In this document: piece after piece, positions 40,951 to 52,529 of the stretch | How the letters are laid out: each line of letters begins with the position of its first letter | How positions within the stretch are numbered: the first letter of the stretch is position 1 | Assembly: GCF_010183535.1 (NCBI RefSeq) | Contig: NC_071329.1 | Coordinates: 15,700,879 to 15,764,878, forward strand | Direction of reading: 5' to 3' | Length of the DNA: 64,000 nt | Source of the DNA: Caenorhabditis remanei | Taxonomy: Eukaryota; Nematoda; Chromadorea; Rhabditida; Rhabditidae | Notes under the pieces: model-generated | Seen by the model: only the letters and a program-made list of their open reading frames with translations | Database searches by the model: none | Told to the model about the DNA's origin: nothing | Translations under genes and position numbers: made by a program

Positions 40951-41140
40951 CGTGGTTTTGTGACCCGGCGGTGGCGAGAGCAGTTCGAAGAGGTGGAGTC
41001 CAACATGCGAGCACGCGGGGGCACCACCCTTCAGCAGCACAAGCGCGAGTCATAATCTCTCAATTCCCACCGTTTCACCACTGGAACGTAGCAAATTTAC
41101 ACAATTCACAAAATCCAAACATCCACATTTTACATTCCAG

Positions 41141-41541
41141 CCAGCTCTCACTCGAAAGAGAGCAAGAAGTTCTCTCCGCAAATGATGACTGATCTCATGG
41201 AGAAACTCACCCAAGTATCTGAAAAACTGGACAAATTGGACGACACAATTCAACACTTGCGTCCAATGAAACATAAAATCGGAGCGCATCCAGAGGCACC
41301 ACCGACAAAGCGAGAGGCCATATGCGTGTTCTGTTCGGGCTGTCACCAAGCTACACACTGCACGACCTACGCATCTTCAGACGCCCGTTGGGCTCGTACC
41401 GGTGTCCTCGCCATCTGCAAGCATTGCGGACGGCGAGGACACCAGCCCGAGTCATGCTACAAACGTGGCCGGAAATGCAACCAGTGCGGAGACAAACACC
41501 TCACCGCCTACTGCTTGATTCTCGTCGGCCCCAACCAATAA
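41141..41541 (+). CDS. small zinc-knuckle protein of the Pao element
   Basis: The open frame reads from the 41141 acceptor (first internal ATG 41182) to a stop at 41541. After a short predicted helix there are three Cys/His knuckles: CVFCSGCHQATHC, CKHCGRRGHQPESC (a perfect CX2CX4HX4C) and CNQCGDKHLTAYC. An AATAAA at 41589 could end a short mRNA. It is separate from the main Gag, which has its own three knuckles, so it may be an accessory nucleic-acid-binding protein or a duplicated nucleocapsid remnant. Confidence 0.6.
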
Positions 41542-42258
41542 CCAAAAACTCGGAAAGATCCTCCAACTCGTTATCGCATATTAAGTGTAATAAACAAGTC
41601 TATAGTTTACATTCGTCCTTTACCCACACTTTCAGATGAAAAACAATTCACAAACATATCCACTGAATCACTAATCCATTTACAATTCCATTACCATTCA
41701 ATCATACATACTACGATAATTCAGCACTTCATACTCTTTAAACAATTCTATTCCATTCCAGTCTCGTACCACTAGTGGAACTGTACGAGACCAAATACCA
41801 TTCAGGTTGGAAATTACGTAGACGAATTTATCCCAATCATTCTGCCAAGGGCCCAACGGCAGCCTGAAAAGGATACAATGACATCTAGTAATTCGATATT
41901 CCTACGACCATTGACAACCCCATTCTAAGTTCCGCAAAACATACTAGAATGAAAGGACACCATTGCTTTCATTGAGAGGACACCATTGCTCTCACATACA
42001 TTCCAAGGCTTGTCAGTAAGCGCTCCGGAACGCTTATCAGGAATATCGGTCTTTTTGCGACAGGGAAACCCGCGAGGTTTCTCAAAGATTCCAACGTCTC
42101 CGACTCGTGCAAAGAGGGGAACCTCTAGGAGAAAATCATACTATAAATCATGCACGAAAAAATACTATATATACCAAGATTCACATAAGAATCCACTACC
42201 TATACTGAACAAACAAAACACAAACAACACCCTATCATTAACGGTACACCTTTTACAG

Positions 42259-44447
42259 ACCGGTCGAAAGGCTCCTCGGGTTCCAACCGTCGTTCTCGCT
42301 CTTCTCGTCGCAGCAACAAGTCGAAGAAACACGGCGGACAACGGAAACAATCAAACAACTCCAAGTCATCCAAATCGTCAACTGTTCAGTCCAACGCTCA
42401 ATGGGTGAACATTGGCCCTGCCAAGACAATTTTCACAAAAAGAGCTAAGAAAACTGCTCTACTGATCGAAGGAATACAACTAATTCTTACTGAACCTCAA
42501 CAACCAGAGATGGTTTCAATCTTACAATCCAGCTACACAAAGCTAGCTAGCCAACTTGCCAAGCTCGATAACTCCGATAGCGAGGCTCTCACTCTCGTAC
42601 TGAAGCATCCAGCACTGTGCTCCAGCTCCGAAATTCGCATCAAGAATGTTATGAAACTGGTCGATCACATCAAAGATCGTGGATACCCAGCTCTCATTGA
42701 AAAATGCAAAGCACTCCTTCTACATATTGAAGTCCTGCTCAAACAACTGGTTTCCACCCAACCACTGGCAGTTAAACGCAAATCAACCAATTGTCTGGTT
42801 AAAAAACCAGAAGTTCACTCAGCTCTCAAAGGGCTATCATCTACCAGTAGTTCGGACGGAAATAACTTTCAGTCCAACAGCGACAATGACCTTATTCACC
42901 ATGACATTCATCATACACAAGATAAAGACGAACAGCACCGTTCATCAACCAACACGGAAAAACTCCAATTTCCCAAATCATTCGAACCAAATGGTCCAAT
43001 TCTGACCAAAAACACGAAGCAAGAGCCAATTGAACAAGCCAAGCGTAATCGCATTGATTCCGAAACCAGTCAACCCGCGTTGACAGTCGACGCATTGGAG
43101 GCAATGCTAAAGAATTTCGGCGACCTCATGACGGCTAAATTCACTCATACAATCAACACAGCTGTTCAGAAAGTTGACATCAAAGTTGACAAAAACGCCA
43201 AGGCCATGCAGGCCATGAGAACAAATCTGGAGATCGTTCAGGATCAACTAGAACAACAGCAATATCAAACACATTACGACCACTCCCTGGAGAGTATCAA
43301 ATCACAATCAGAACACGACACAAAGCAGTTAAGTCTCAATAGCCCACAAGTGGTTAACGAACACAAAGAAACCACCAAGATTCCAGTTGGGATCGAATCT
43401 CCAACGGCTCCCAGCCCGTTAATTCAGAGTCCCAGTCCCACTCGCTGGTCGCCAGCCACTCACCACGGTAGTTTTTCAACCGACATCACCACAATTTTGA
43501 GCACCTTGAAACCATTTTCGGGTGAGACTGATCAGTATTCGCTTTTCATCACGCGCTTCAATTCACTCGTACACAATAACCCATCAATCGACATCATCAT
43601 GAAACAGAACATGTTAATCAGCCTCCTCGAAGGTGGCGCAAAAGACTTAATCACATCTGATGACTTGTCGGAGGGGACATACGAAGAACTCCGTGCAAAT
43701 CTGGAGAGAGTTTTCAACAGGAAGACCGATCGACGCAAACAGCTGATCGAGACCTACCGTAATCTCCCGTTCCATCAAACAGATTATGACCAGATGGAGA
43801 AAGATATGATGAAACACGTTTGCATCACCAATTCACTAAACAAACACCAAGTTTCAATTAACGATCCATTTCTGATCGATTCATTCGTCGACAAATTACC
43901 ATACAACATAATGAAATCAGTTATTACACAGATCCGTAACAAGACTCCATCATTCTTGGAGGTTTCAACCATTGTCCAAACGCTTATATCCGAGAATAGA
44001 GCACTGGACGATGCAGAACAACGCAAGAAAAACCGCACACAAATTACTGAAGTCTGCACAGCGGACATCAACAAAATTTCGGTCCGCTCTCACCAACCGA
44101 GACACACCGGAAATCAACGCAAGACACCAACAACTCAACAGCAATCTCGATGGAGATCAGCTCCCTGTACGTTTTGCAATCAAAACCACCAGACCAACAT
44201 GTGCACAATCCCGACAAGTGAGAAAAGGGAGTCAATCATCAAACAAAAGAAATGTTTGAATTGCTTCCGAAACAATCACACAGCCACGGAATGTCATTCA
44301 AGATTTGTATGCAACAAGTGCGCCCAGAAGCACCATTCGGTCCTTTGTCCAGAAAAGGAAAAAAGTGATACACCGGTCAACCCCAGTAGCGCCAATGAGG
44401 ACCGAAAAACGTTTTTTCGGAACAACGGACTTGATCCCCAAGCTTAA
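42259..44447 (+). CDS. Pao Gag polyprotein
   Basis: The frame is open from the 42258/42259 acceptor, through a very basic Ser/Arg/Lys-rich N-terminus, to a stop at 44447. The first ATG inside is weakly placed at 42405, which with the acceptor suggests the true start is in the LTR exon. Central part: helical region, then the BEL/Pao core beginning LKPFSGETDQYSLFITRF (DUF1759-like, about residue 365 from 42405). C-terminal part: three knuckles CTFCNQNHQTNMC, CLNCFRNNHTATEC and CNKCAQKHHSVLC. It assembles the particle and packages RNA in this class. Its end overlaps Pol, which lies in another frame. Confidence 0.9.
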
Positions 44448-47400
44448 ACACTACAGAATACTGCACGAATCAACACATGAACCACATAATCATACGCACA
44501 TCAACACTATACCTACACCAATCAATCCGGATATCCTATCCTCACCAGGAAAGACGGGACACAACCTCGCTATAATAACATCACACAAAACAATTGAAAC
44601 TATCACAATTAATCTTTCAGTGGTTTCAGATCCACACTACACATTACCATTCCTCCAAATTCTAACACCATCTGGAGCAAGACTCAATGCATTGATCGAC
44701 AGCGGAGCAACAACCTCACTCATCTCAAAACCAGCAGTACTCCGTTTACATTGCCCAGTACACTATCGAAAATTAGTAAATTTCAGAGGATTCATTTCAT
44801 CCTCAGGCCCACAACAGGTGAAATTCTACAAATTGGATATCCTCGACAAAACGGGAAAAGCATGGAGCACCATCCTGCCTGAGTACCCTCAACTCCCAAC
44901 CACCGTAAAAGCACCAAACTTCTCATCAGAGGATCTAACATACCTCATCCAAAGGAACTTTGACCTGCAACAACTCACGGTTCTCAAAAAATTCAATGGG
45001 AAACCAATTGATCTCATAATCGGAAACAATGTCCTACCCAGTTTACTCTCCACAAGCACAAGACACGTCTTACCAAGTGGTCGGATAGTGGAAGATACAC
45101 AATTAGGAGTCATAACTCACCCAAGTCCGGTGCCAGACGCACTACAACGGAATACCACAACACAAGAAGAAAATTCGGACCAGAACTGTGACTACAACGA
45201 GTCATATATTAACACTATCGACATGTCCGATTATGATCTCCCAGAAGAGTTAACAGTCGGAATCAGTCAGTCACCACAACTGACAAATGCACGCCTGGAT
45301 TGGCTTCTTGAACAATCCTGGAAACTCGAAGTTCTAGGAATAGAACCACCAACAGCTATTCTACAAAGAGAACAGCTTAATCAAGATCTCATACTCAAGT
45401 ACAAAAACACAGCTATTCTAGACAAAGACAACAAAATATATGTTCAATTTCCATTCAACGGAAAGGAGGCCTCACTCCACAACAACTACTTAGTCGCTGT
45501 CAAGCGTCTCATATCACTATTAGAAGTACAACTAGCTTCTATGACGGATCGGACAGCGTACAACGACATTATTCAGCAGCAATTAAATTCTGGCATAATT
45601 GAACTAGTTCCAGAAAATGAGCAACACATCGGCCCACATTATTACATCCCACACCGGGTAATCATCAAACCCGACGCTCAAAACACAAAACTTCGCATCG
45701 TACTCGATGCCTCCTCACACATGAAAAATGAGCAGTCACTGAATCAATGTATACACCCAGGCCCATCGATTCTGAAGTCGATTCTAGGTATCTTATTCAG
45801 AGCACGGACCAAGCCGTTCCTCATGATTGCCGATTTGGAGAAGGCCTTCCACCAAGTCAGACTTCAACCTCAACACAGAAATTGCACCAAATTTCTTTGG
45901 TTGAAAGACCACACCAAACCGGCCACTCCAGACAATCTGGTCACTTACCGGTTCACACGACTGCCATTTGGCATAACCGCGTCACCCTTTCTCCTGGCGA
46001 TCACAATTCTCAGGTACATGGAACTTAACCCACATCCAATCCATGAAAAGATCACACAAAATCTTTATGTGGACAATGTTATGTTCACACCAGAATCCAC
46101 AGAGGAACTCCTCAAAAACTACCAGGAATCCAAAGAGACCTTCTCATCAATGCATATGAAACTCAGAGACTTCTTGTGCAATAACAAGACAGTCATGAAT
46201 ACAATACCTGAACAAGACAGATCCAAAAGCACGACCTGTAAGCTCTTAGGTCACCACTGGGATGCCGAAAATGACACCTTTACCCTCAAGATAGCTCAGC
46301 CACCAGAGGGCATTCCAACGAAACGTCAACTCGCTTCGTTCATAGCTTCAACATACGATCCCCAAGGACTCCTCTCCCCAATCGGAGTAGCAAGTAAATC
46401 CTTGATGGCGAAAGTATGGAAGGAAAAACTGAAATGGAAAGATCCATTACCAGCCCACATGTTACCTGACTGGGAAAAAATCAAGGTAGCAATCACAGAA
46501 AACTCCTATACTATCCCAAGGAGAATAACACCAGCACACGGATTCACCCAGGCATCACTCATCATGTTCTCCGATGCCTCGAAAGATCACTATGCGACAT
46601 GCGCATACCTCCGATTTGAGTGTCCAGATAACAATACACAAGTACAATTACTGTTCTCAAAAACTCGGATCAGACCAATCAACAATGAGAATCTTACCAT
46701 TCCACGAATGGAACTCCTAGGAGTACTCACAGCTGCCCACGCAGCATCAACCATAAGCAAGGAAGTGAACATTACACTTTCTTCACTCACTTTCTTCTGC
46801 GATAACACCGCAGTACTCAATTGGATTATACACAAAAACCCAGCTGACAAATGGGTTAATAACCGTGTCAAAACGATAACATCACTTGAGCAAGAATTCA
46901 CAGAAAAGAAACTCCCACCAACATTCCGCTATGTCCCAACAGATCAAAACCCGGCAGATATAGCATCAAGAGGAGCTACCTTACAGCAAATAAAAGATAG
47001 CAAACTCTGGAATCACGGTCCAGACTTTCTTCTACAAGATCAGGCATGCTGGCCCAAGTCCCTGGAACAGTCTCCAGAGGATCCAAAAGAATTCCATTGT
47101 TTCACTCTGAAAATCACACCGCAACAATTCCCGCCTCACACAGGCTCACCGTCTGAACATCCACCACACCAATATGAATCCATCGTACCATACGATAACA
47201 CCAACAGTCTGGTGAAGCTAACAACAATTGTTCAAAAGGTCATGAGATGGGCACACATTGTCCTTCGCAAACGTAACGAACGATATCCACAACACCCATA
47301 TTTGTGGCAATCCCAAACCATGAAAAACTTTGTTTTAGCACGAATGAACAAAGACGAAGTTCAGCAACGTATGATCGCCCACCGATATATCATTCAAGAC

Positions 47401-48300
47401 CACTACGCAGACGCAAAGAATCAGCTAAACATTGAAATACCAAAGTCCTCACAAATCCAGAAAACAGAGGAAGGAATATACCTGTATCACAACACATATG
47501 TAAACAAAAAACACCCTAACATGCCTAAATCATTGGTATACATCATACACAAACACCGACTTGCAAGACTAATTGCGCTAGACTCACATCGAAGTCTACT
47601 ACACCAAGGTCCCAAAGACATGGCCACGGATATCCAACAACGATATTGGATCAAACGAATCACAGCATTAACACGAAATATCCGGAAAGCATGCGTAACA
47701 TGTAAGCGCCGTCACGGGAATCCATACACCTATCCATTCGCCACCAGTCTTCCGTCAGTCCGCACACAATCTTGCAGACCATTCCAACACGTCGGATTGG
47801 ACTATTTCGGTCCAATAGGGTACAAAACCGAACCAGGACAAACAGGAAAACTATGGTGCATGCTCACTACATGTCTCGTCACAAGAGCAGTTCACTTAGA
47901 AGTCGTCCCAGACAATACGACATCCAGCTTTCTCCTAGCCATGAGAAGATTAGTAGGCCGTAGAGGGTCTCCAAAAACCATCATATCCGATAACGCACCA
48001 GCATTCACGCTAGGATACACAATGATCAACGCTGACATCAGTACAATGATCAATTCCAGTCAAACACTTACTTCGTATCTCGCTTCGACAGAAATCGAAG
48101 TAAAACAAATTACACCATTCGCTCCCTGGCAAGGAGGGGTGTACGAGAGAATCGTAGGCATAGTGAAAAACATGTTCTATAAAACTATCGGAAGACTCCA
48201 ACTGTCGTTCCTCGAGGTAGAAACCTTGATAATAGAATGTGAAGGGATCATTAATAGCAGACCAATCACAGCCAATCCCATCTGCATCTCAGATTCGTAG
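44305..48300 (+). CDS. Pao Pol: protease, reverse transcriptase, RNase H, integrase
   Basis: 1331 codons in the +1 frame relative to Gag, overlapping it by 143 bp; a run of six Ts near 44409 is a possible shift site. Aspartic protease DSGATTSLIS (~132). RT with LRIVLDAS, DLEKAFHQVRL, LPFGITASPF and the box YVDN (~588), where the second Asp of YxDD is Asn. RNase H-like region, then integrase with an HX4H...CVTC zinc site (~1095-1135) and DDE residues D1166, D1229, E1281. The frame stops at 48300, but homologous C-terminal sequence continues in the next frame from 48297 to 48803, so one base is lost relative to an intact gene. The copy is probably defective at its integrase tail. Confidence 0.93.
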   Translation: MYATSAPRSTIRSFVQKRKKVIHRSTPVAPMRTEKRFFGTTDLIPKLKHYRILHESTHEPHNHTHINTIPTPINPDILSSPGKTGHNLAIITSHKTIETITINLSVVSDPHYTLPFLQILTPSGARLNALIDSGATTSLISKPAVLRLHCPVHYRKLVNFRGFISSSGPQQVKFYKLDILDKTGKAWSTILPEYPQLPTTVKAPNFSSEDLTYLIQRNFDLQQLTVLKKFNGKPIDLIIGNNVLPSLLSTSTRHVLPSGRIVEDTQLGVITHPSPVPDALQRNTTTQEENSDQNCDYNESYINTIDMSDYDLPEELTVGISQSPQLTNARLDWLLEQSWKLEVLGIEPPTAILQREQLNQDLILKYKNTAILDKDNKIYVQFPFNGKEASLHNNYLVAVKRLISLLEVQLASMTDRTAYNDIIQQQLNSGIIELVPENEQHIGPHYYIPHRVIIKPDAQNTKLRIVLDASSHMKNEQSLNQCIHPGPSILKSILGILFRARTKPFLMIADLEKAFHQVRLQPQHRNCTKFLWLKDHTKPATPDNLVTYRFTRLPFGITASPFLLAITILRYMELNPHPIHEKITQNLYVDNVMFTPESTEELLKNYQESKETFSSMHMKLRDFLCNNKTVMNTIPEQDRSKSTTCKLLGHHWDAENDTFTLKIAQPPEGIPTKRQLASFIASTYDPQGLLSPIGVASKSLMAKVWKEKLKWKDPLPAHMLPDWEKIKVAITENSYTIPRRITPAHGFTQASLIMFSDASKDHYATCAYLRFECPDNNTQVQLLFSKTRIRPINNENLTIPRMELLGVLTAAHAASTISKEVNITLSSLTFFCDNTAVLNWIIHKNPADKWVNNRVKTITSLEQEFTEKKLPPTFRYVPTDQNPADIASRGATLQQIKDSKLWNHGPDFLLQDQACWPKSLEQSPEDPKEFHCFTLKITPQQFPPHTGSPSEHPPHQYESIVPYDNTNSLVKLTTIVQKVMRWAHIVLRKRNERYPQHPYLWQSQTMKNFVLARMNKDEVQQRMIAHRYIIQDHYADAKNQLNIEIPKSSQIQKTEEGIYLYHNTYVNKKHPNMPKSLVYIIHKHRLARLIALDSHRSLLHQGPKDMATDIQQRYWIKRITALTRNIRKACVTCKRRHGNPYTYPFATSLPSVRTQSCRPFQHVGLDYFGPIGYKTEPGQTGKLWCMLTTCLVTRAVHLEVVPDNTTSSFLLAMRRLVGRRGSPKTIISDNAPAFTLGYTMINADISTMINSSQTLTSYLASTEIEVKQITPFAPWQGGVYERIVGIVKNMFYKTIGRLQLSFLEVETLIIECEGIINSRPITANPICISDS

Positions 48301-48789
48301 CCATCTCAGACTTTTTTCTCAGCCCACAAGCAGAACTATCATTTCCGAACCACACAGGATTCACACCAGGTACCCATATAGGGATAACCGAGAAACAGAC
48401 TCGGGAGTACCTAAAACACCTTGATAATATCCGACTCCAACTATGGGACCAATTCTACAACTCAATGTACATAGGGCAACACGCCCCAACATACAAGACT
48501 AAAGCACATTGTACAATCACTCCACAGCCAAACCACGTAGTCCTAATACAAACCCCAAATCTTCCAAGGTACAGATGGCCTATAGCAAGAATTATAGAGC
48601 TTATCCCATCCAAAGACGGGAAAGTACGATCAGTACTCGTAAAATGCAAAAACAAGCTAATAGAACGAGCCGTAAATCAACTTATACCACTAGAACTATC
48701 GGCCGCCACTACAGATTCAACTCAAGGCGCCCCACATGTGCCTTTGGACACCCCAGACAGCGCTCAGAGCACCTTTTCGCCGCCCCCAG

Positions 48790-49360
48790 TGTCGCGGAAT
48801 TAATAGGTCTTAATTCACGACCTAGCAAGATACACCAAAGCCACACTAGCTCACACACTACACTATAGTCTCCACTAGACACCTCGCATTTACAACACTT
48901 ACAATCTATTCTAACTATCGACGTGACCCTTCCATCTCCCTTCTGGCAAAGGAAACTTCTGGCAATTCTACCGTATGACCGTGCCACTGGCCTTCGACCA
49001 ACCGACCCGTCCTCTCGATGACCAGCTGCCCTACTTCTCAGTGCTTATAAGGAAGGAGAAGCGACGGAATCACCACTCTGCTCTGCTTTGCTCAGAAGCC
49101 ATCGACTGCAACCGCCGTCAACGCTCAATGGTGTCCACCGCTCCCACTACCGTCTCGGCTCCCAATCCGGCTCCGAAGTCTGCATCCACTTCTGGAAACA
49201 TCCCGATGGAGGTCGACGAGGTCAAAGAGATTAAGAAGACGAAAGCTTCCTCTGATGGTTAGTAAGATTGTTAGTCTAATAAATGTGTTGACTCTATTTC
49301 TCTGTTCTGTTCTCGCACTCTTAGTCTGACGGGGTTCACCGGCCCTTTAACGTCGGAACA
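48790..49360 (+). repeat. 3' LTR of the Pao element
   Basis: 571 bp, identical by eye to 39563-40133 (offset 9227), including the 95-codon frame at 48975-49262. It is followed by the target duplication AAGAT. Confidence 0.95.
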
Positions 49361-49547
49361 AAGATTTCGATTTTTCCGCATGCTCAAAAGTTATCTGACC
49401 AATCTGCAGTGTCCCCGTTTGACACGCACGGATAGTTTCTTTCTGACGAAGGTCTTACGGTAGCTCATTCGAAATGCCTTTGTAAGCAAGGCGTATATTA
49501 TTTCAGATACATAGAAAATCCTTCTAATTTTTGTGTTTTGTAGCCTC

Positions 49548-50096
49548 TTAAAGGAGGACTGAAGTCATATTTTTTTATTTCAGATTCTGATACTTCAGAA
49601 AATTCTGAACAACTTTCATCATTGGAGCATGTGCTAAAAATCGCTCTAAATGCCCTAAATTCACGTTTTCCCGGCTCAAAAGGAGCCTAGATGGAAGAGT
49701 TTTCCCACGCGAATTTTCGCCCCCGTGTAGTCCTCTCGGACAAAAATATTTCTTTTTATTTCTCGATTTTTCGTTTTCTTGCTTTTTTCAACAAATTTTC
49801 GTGTTTTTTTCAATTTATATCGTAAAAAAAGAAGAAAAAACACGATATTTTGTTGAAAAAGGCAAAAAAACGAAAAATCGAGAAATTAAAAGATATAATT
49901 TTGTCCGAGAGGACTACACGGAGGACGAAATTCGCGTGGGAAAACTCTTCCATCTAGGCTCCTTTTGAGCCGGGAAAACGTGAATTTAGGGCATTTAGAG
50001 CGATTTTTAGCACATGCTACAATGATGAAAGTCGTTCAGAATTTTCCGAAGTATCAGAATCTGAAATAAAAAAATATGACTTCAGTCCTCCTTTAA
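49548..50096. repeat. ~550-bp near-perfect palindrome (foldback element)
   Basis: It starts TTAAAGGAGGACTGAAGTCA and ends with the inverse, TGACTTCAGTCCTCCTTTAA. The arms are about 260 bp each and meet near 49830 in an A/T-rich loop. A few mismatches exist (for example CTACAATGATG against CATCATTGGAG). TTAA or TA could be the target site. A diverged copy enters the window end at about 63870. Confidence 0.9.
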
Positions 50097-52529
50097 ACGC
50101 CTCCTGGGGGTATCTCCTTGTCCTTTACAAATAAAAAAATTTATATAGTCATGTGTTGGGATATTTTGAGTTGTAAATAAGATGAGTAAAAACTCAATGA
50201 ATTGATGAATTAGGTTTTGAGACATCTGGTTTTTAATTAGGATATTAGGACAATCATCTTATAACTACGGAATTCTCGAAAACAGATAACAATTTTTCAT
50301 AAATGGAAAAAGGAAAAAAAATGCTCAAGTTGAACAAAAGAGAGTCCGGAAGTTTAAAAAGTAAAAAATAAACATTGAAAGAATTAGCATAAAACAAAAA
50401 TAAACAAAAATGAGACACCTAATCACAGGTTACACTCCTGAAGCGAGCACGATGGGTTACGAGATTGTGTGGGAGGGCGATGAGGGCAGCTATTATGAAA
50501 AGAGGGCTTTTTTAATCCAAGAATAGATTTTAAAAGTGATGGTGGATGGAATGAGAAAGTGTATATAATTAGGGAGGTTTACAATGGGAAAGTACCGTTT
50601 GGAAATAATATACCTGCCTGAGTAGTATGTGACATGAAGGGACTAGATTGAAGTTATGAAACGAGAAACTTTTATTAATCGAAAAAAAGAGATCGACGAC
50701 TCTAAATGCTATCTTACTACTTCACGTTTTCAATGCAATCCGTACCGAAGTGATAGCCTGGTGCAAGCTGATAGATCCATGTGTTACTGTAGGTACTCAA
50801 AGATGCAAAACTGAAATTTTTCTTTTAAGTCGTAGAAACCCAATTTTTTAGTGTAATTTATAGACGTTTATAGTTTTTCCACGAAACATTTCAGTTTTTA
50901 AAAATACGGAAGAAATGCTCCAAAAAATGGATTTTTGCGAATAACTTGACAAAAAATTTTTGAAATTTTTTGAAACTTCGTGGAAAAACTATAATAAACG
51001 TCTGTTTGCTTCTGCGGCTTAAAATGAATAATTAAGATTTCAAACTTTGAGTACCTACAGTAACCCAGGGACCGGCAGGTGGGCACAAGGATCATTCACA
51101 TGAGTTAGCCAAGACCCATAGTACATGCTAATATAAAAATCTGCTCCTATGGCGCATGTAGCTCGAATCTTATAGAGAACACATGAAATGATTATCAATG
51201 TAAAGTGGTATAACTGTTCCGTAACAAGTCTCAGGAATAGTAAATTATAAAGTCATTAATTCAATCAAAACTACTGGGAACATGAAATTGCACATTATGG
51301 ACCACAAACTTTTGTTCGGGTAAGTGTGGCACACTCTGTGTATGGACTTTTAGACATACAGATTTCTGAAAAGTCAGCAATCCTACAATCTCAAAAAACA
51401 ACTATAGCCTGACCCACTACTTTAGAAAAAACTGAAAACTCTACAGCTATTCTAAATAACTTCTTTTCAAACTACAGAACTCCCCCATCCCCTTTTTTCT
51501 TTCGATTCTCAGAATCTCTTCACTCTCCCCACCTTCTTAGGTCCACCCACCAAAAGAACAAGAGGAAGAGACCCAGAGAATCAAAAGAAAAAGGAAATTG
51601 GCCACCCTGATAGGTTTTAATTAATAAGCGAAAGAAGAAGGTGGAAGAGAAGCGGCTCACGTGAAACAAGAGAGAAAGAAAACAATCATGCGGAAGAACT
51701 AATATGTGGATATGAGTTATTTGGAAATCTTGGGTCTCCTGGGAAGGGATTTGGTGTACTTTGTCAATTAGAAGAGATTTGAGAAGGAGTAAAAGTACAA
51801 GTAGAATTATGAATCATCCTGAGAAAGTTCAAATGAGCAGAAAAATTTGAAATCTTCAGAAATTTCTGGTAACTAGGGAAGCTTGTATTCGGAAGGAAGA
51901 TCAGTGTTGAGATATGGGACGTGACATATATCATAGGAAAGCTGGTAAAATGCTGATTCCAAATATATATTTAGTTTTTGCCCTCGGTTCCCGGGTGTTT
52001 GAGAAAAACGTGGTTAAAGTTTGGGAGAGTAGAAAATTATTATCTTTTTAGACCTAAGGATTCCAGTACCTTAAAACGTAGTTTATATGAAAAACCAAGT
52101 CAAGACCTCAAAATTTATATTAATATCTTCTTGAGCTTTCTGAGAAATAGGAGGATTTGAAAAAACGCAGATTTTTTGTTGCGCAAAAAATTTCGTTGAA
52201 AAAATTAGACTTTTGAGCCTAAGGCGGCACCAAAAACACATATGTTGTGTCCGTCTGACGGTGTGTCCAAATGTCTGGATGTCCAAAAACCCCGAAACTT
52301 GGTTATGCTTCGAGGAAAGTTACAAAGACTCGAAAATTGCAAAAAAAAAATTTTGTGTCACGTTGAACTTTTTTTTTCTCGAATACCAGGCCTCGAGGGC
52401 AAAAACTGAATATATATTTGGAATCAGTTTTTTTCCAGCTTTCCAATGATATAGGCCACGTCACATAACTCCAAACTGGATCCATGCAAGAAAACAAATT
52501 TATTACAGGAAAATAACAACTAAAATTAT
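50097..52529. other. intergenic, repeat-rich
   Basis: It holds an inverted-repeat element at 50783-51065 (GTTACTGTAGGTACTCAAAG and its inverse), one arm of a separated inverted repeat at 51692-51925, and a palindromic MITE at about 51907-52490 related to that at 21041. No gene is seen. Confidence 0.45.
51692..51925. repeat. left arm of a 235-bp separated inverted repeat
   Basis: The reverse complement, with scattered mismatches, is at 53755-53990. The two arms flank 1.8 kb containing the last two exons of the srx gene. Confidence 0.75.

Larger units (their letters stand above)
39563..49360 (+). mobile_element. BEL/Pao LTR retrotransposon with rearranged 5' end
   Basis: It is bounded by 571-bp LTRs (39563-40133, 48790-49360; TGTCGCGG...CGGAACA) and a 5-bp target duplication AAGAT (39558-39562 and 49361-49365). 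Gag with three zinc knuckles and a Pol in the order protease, RT, RNase H, integrase are typical of BEL/Pao. The LTRs appear identical, so the insertion is young. Between the first LTR and the true primer-binding site at 40939 lies an 805-bp array of tRNA-Gly copies and LTR fragments in both orientations. Pol has one frame break near 48297. No purine-rich tract is visible just before the 3' LTR, which is odd for an LTR element. Confidence 0.95.

Noticed and set aside
48465..48868. separate small proteins after Pol
   Set aside because: The 112-residue frame is the displaced C-terminus of the integrase; the 119-residue one is a shadow in another frame.
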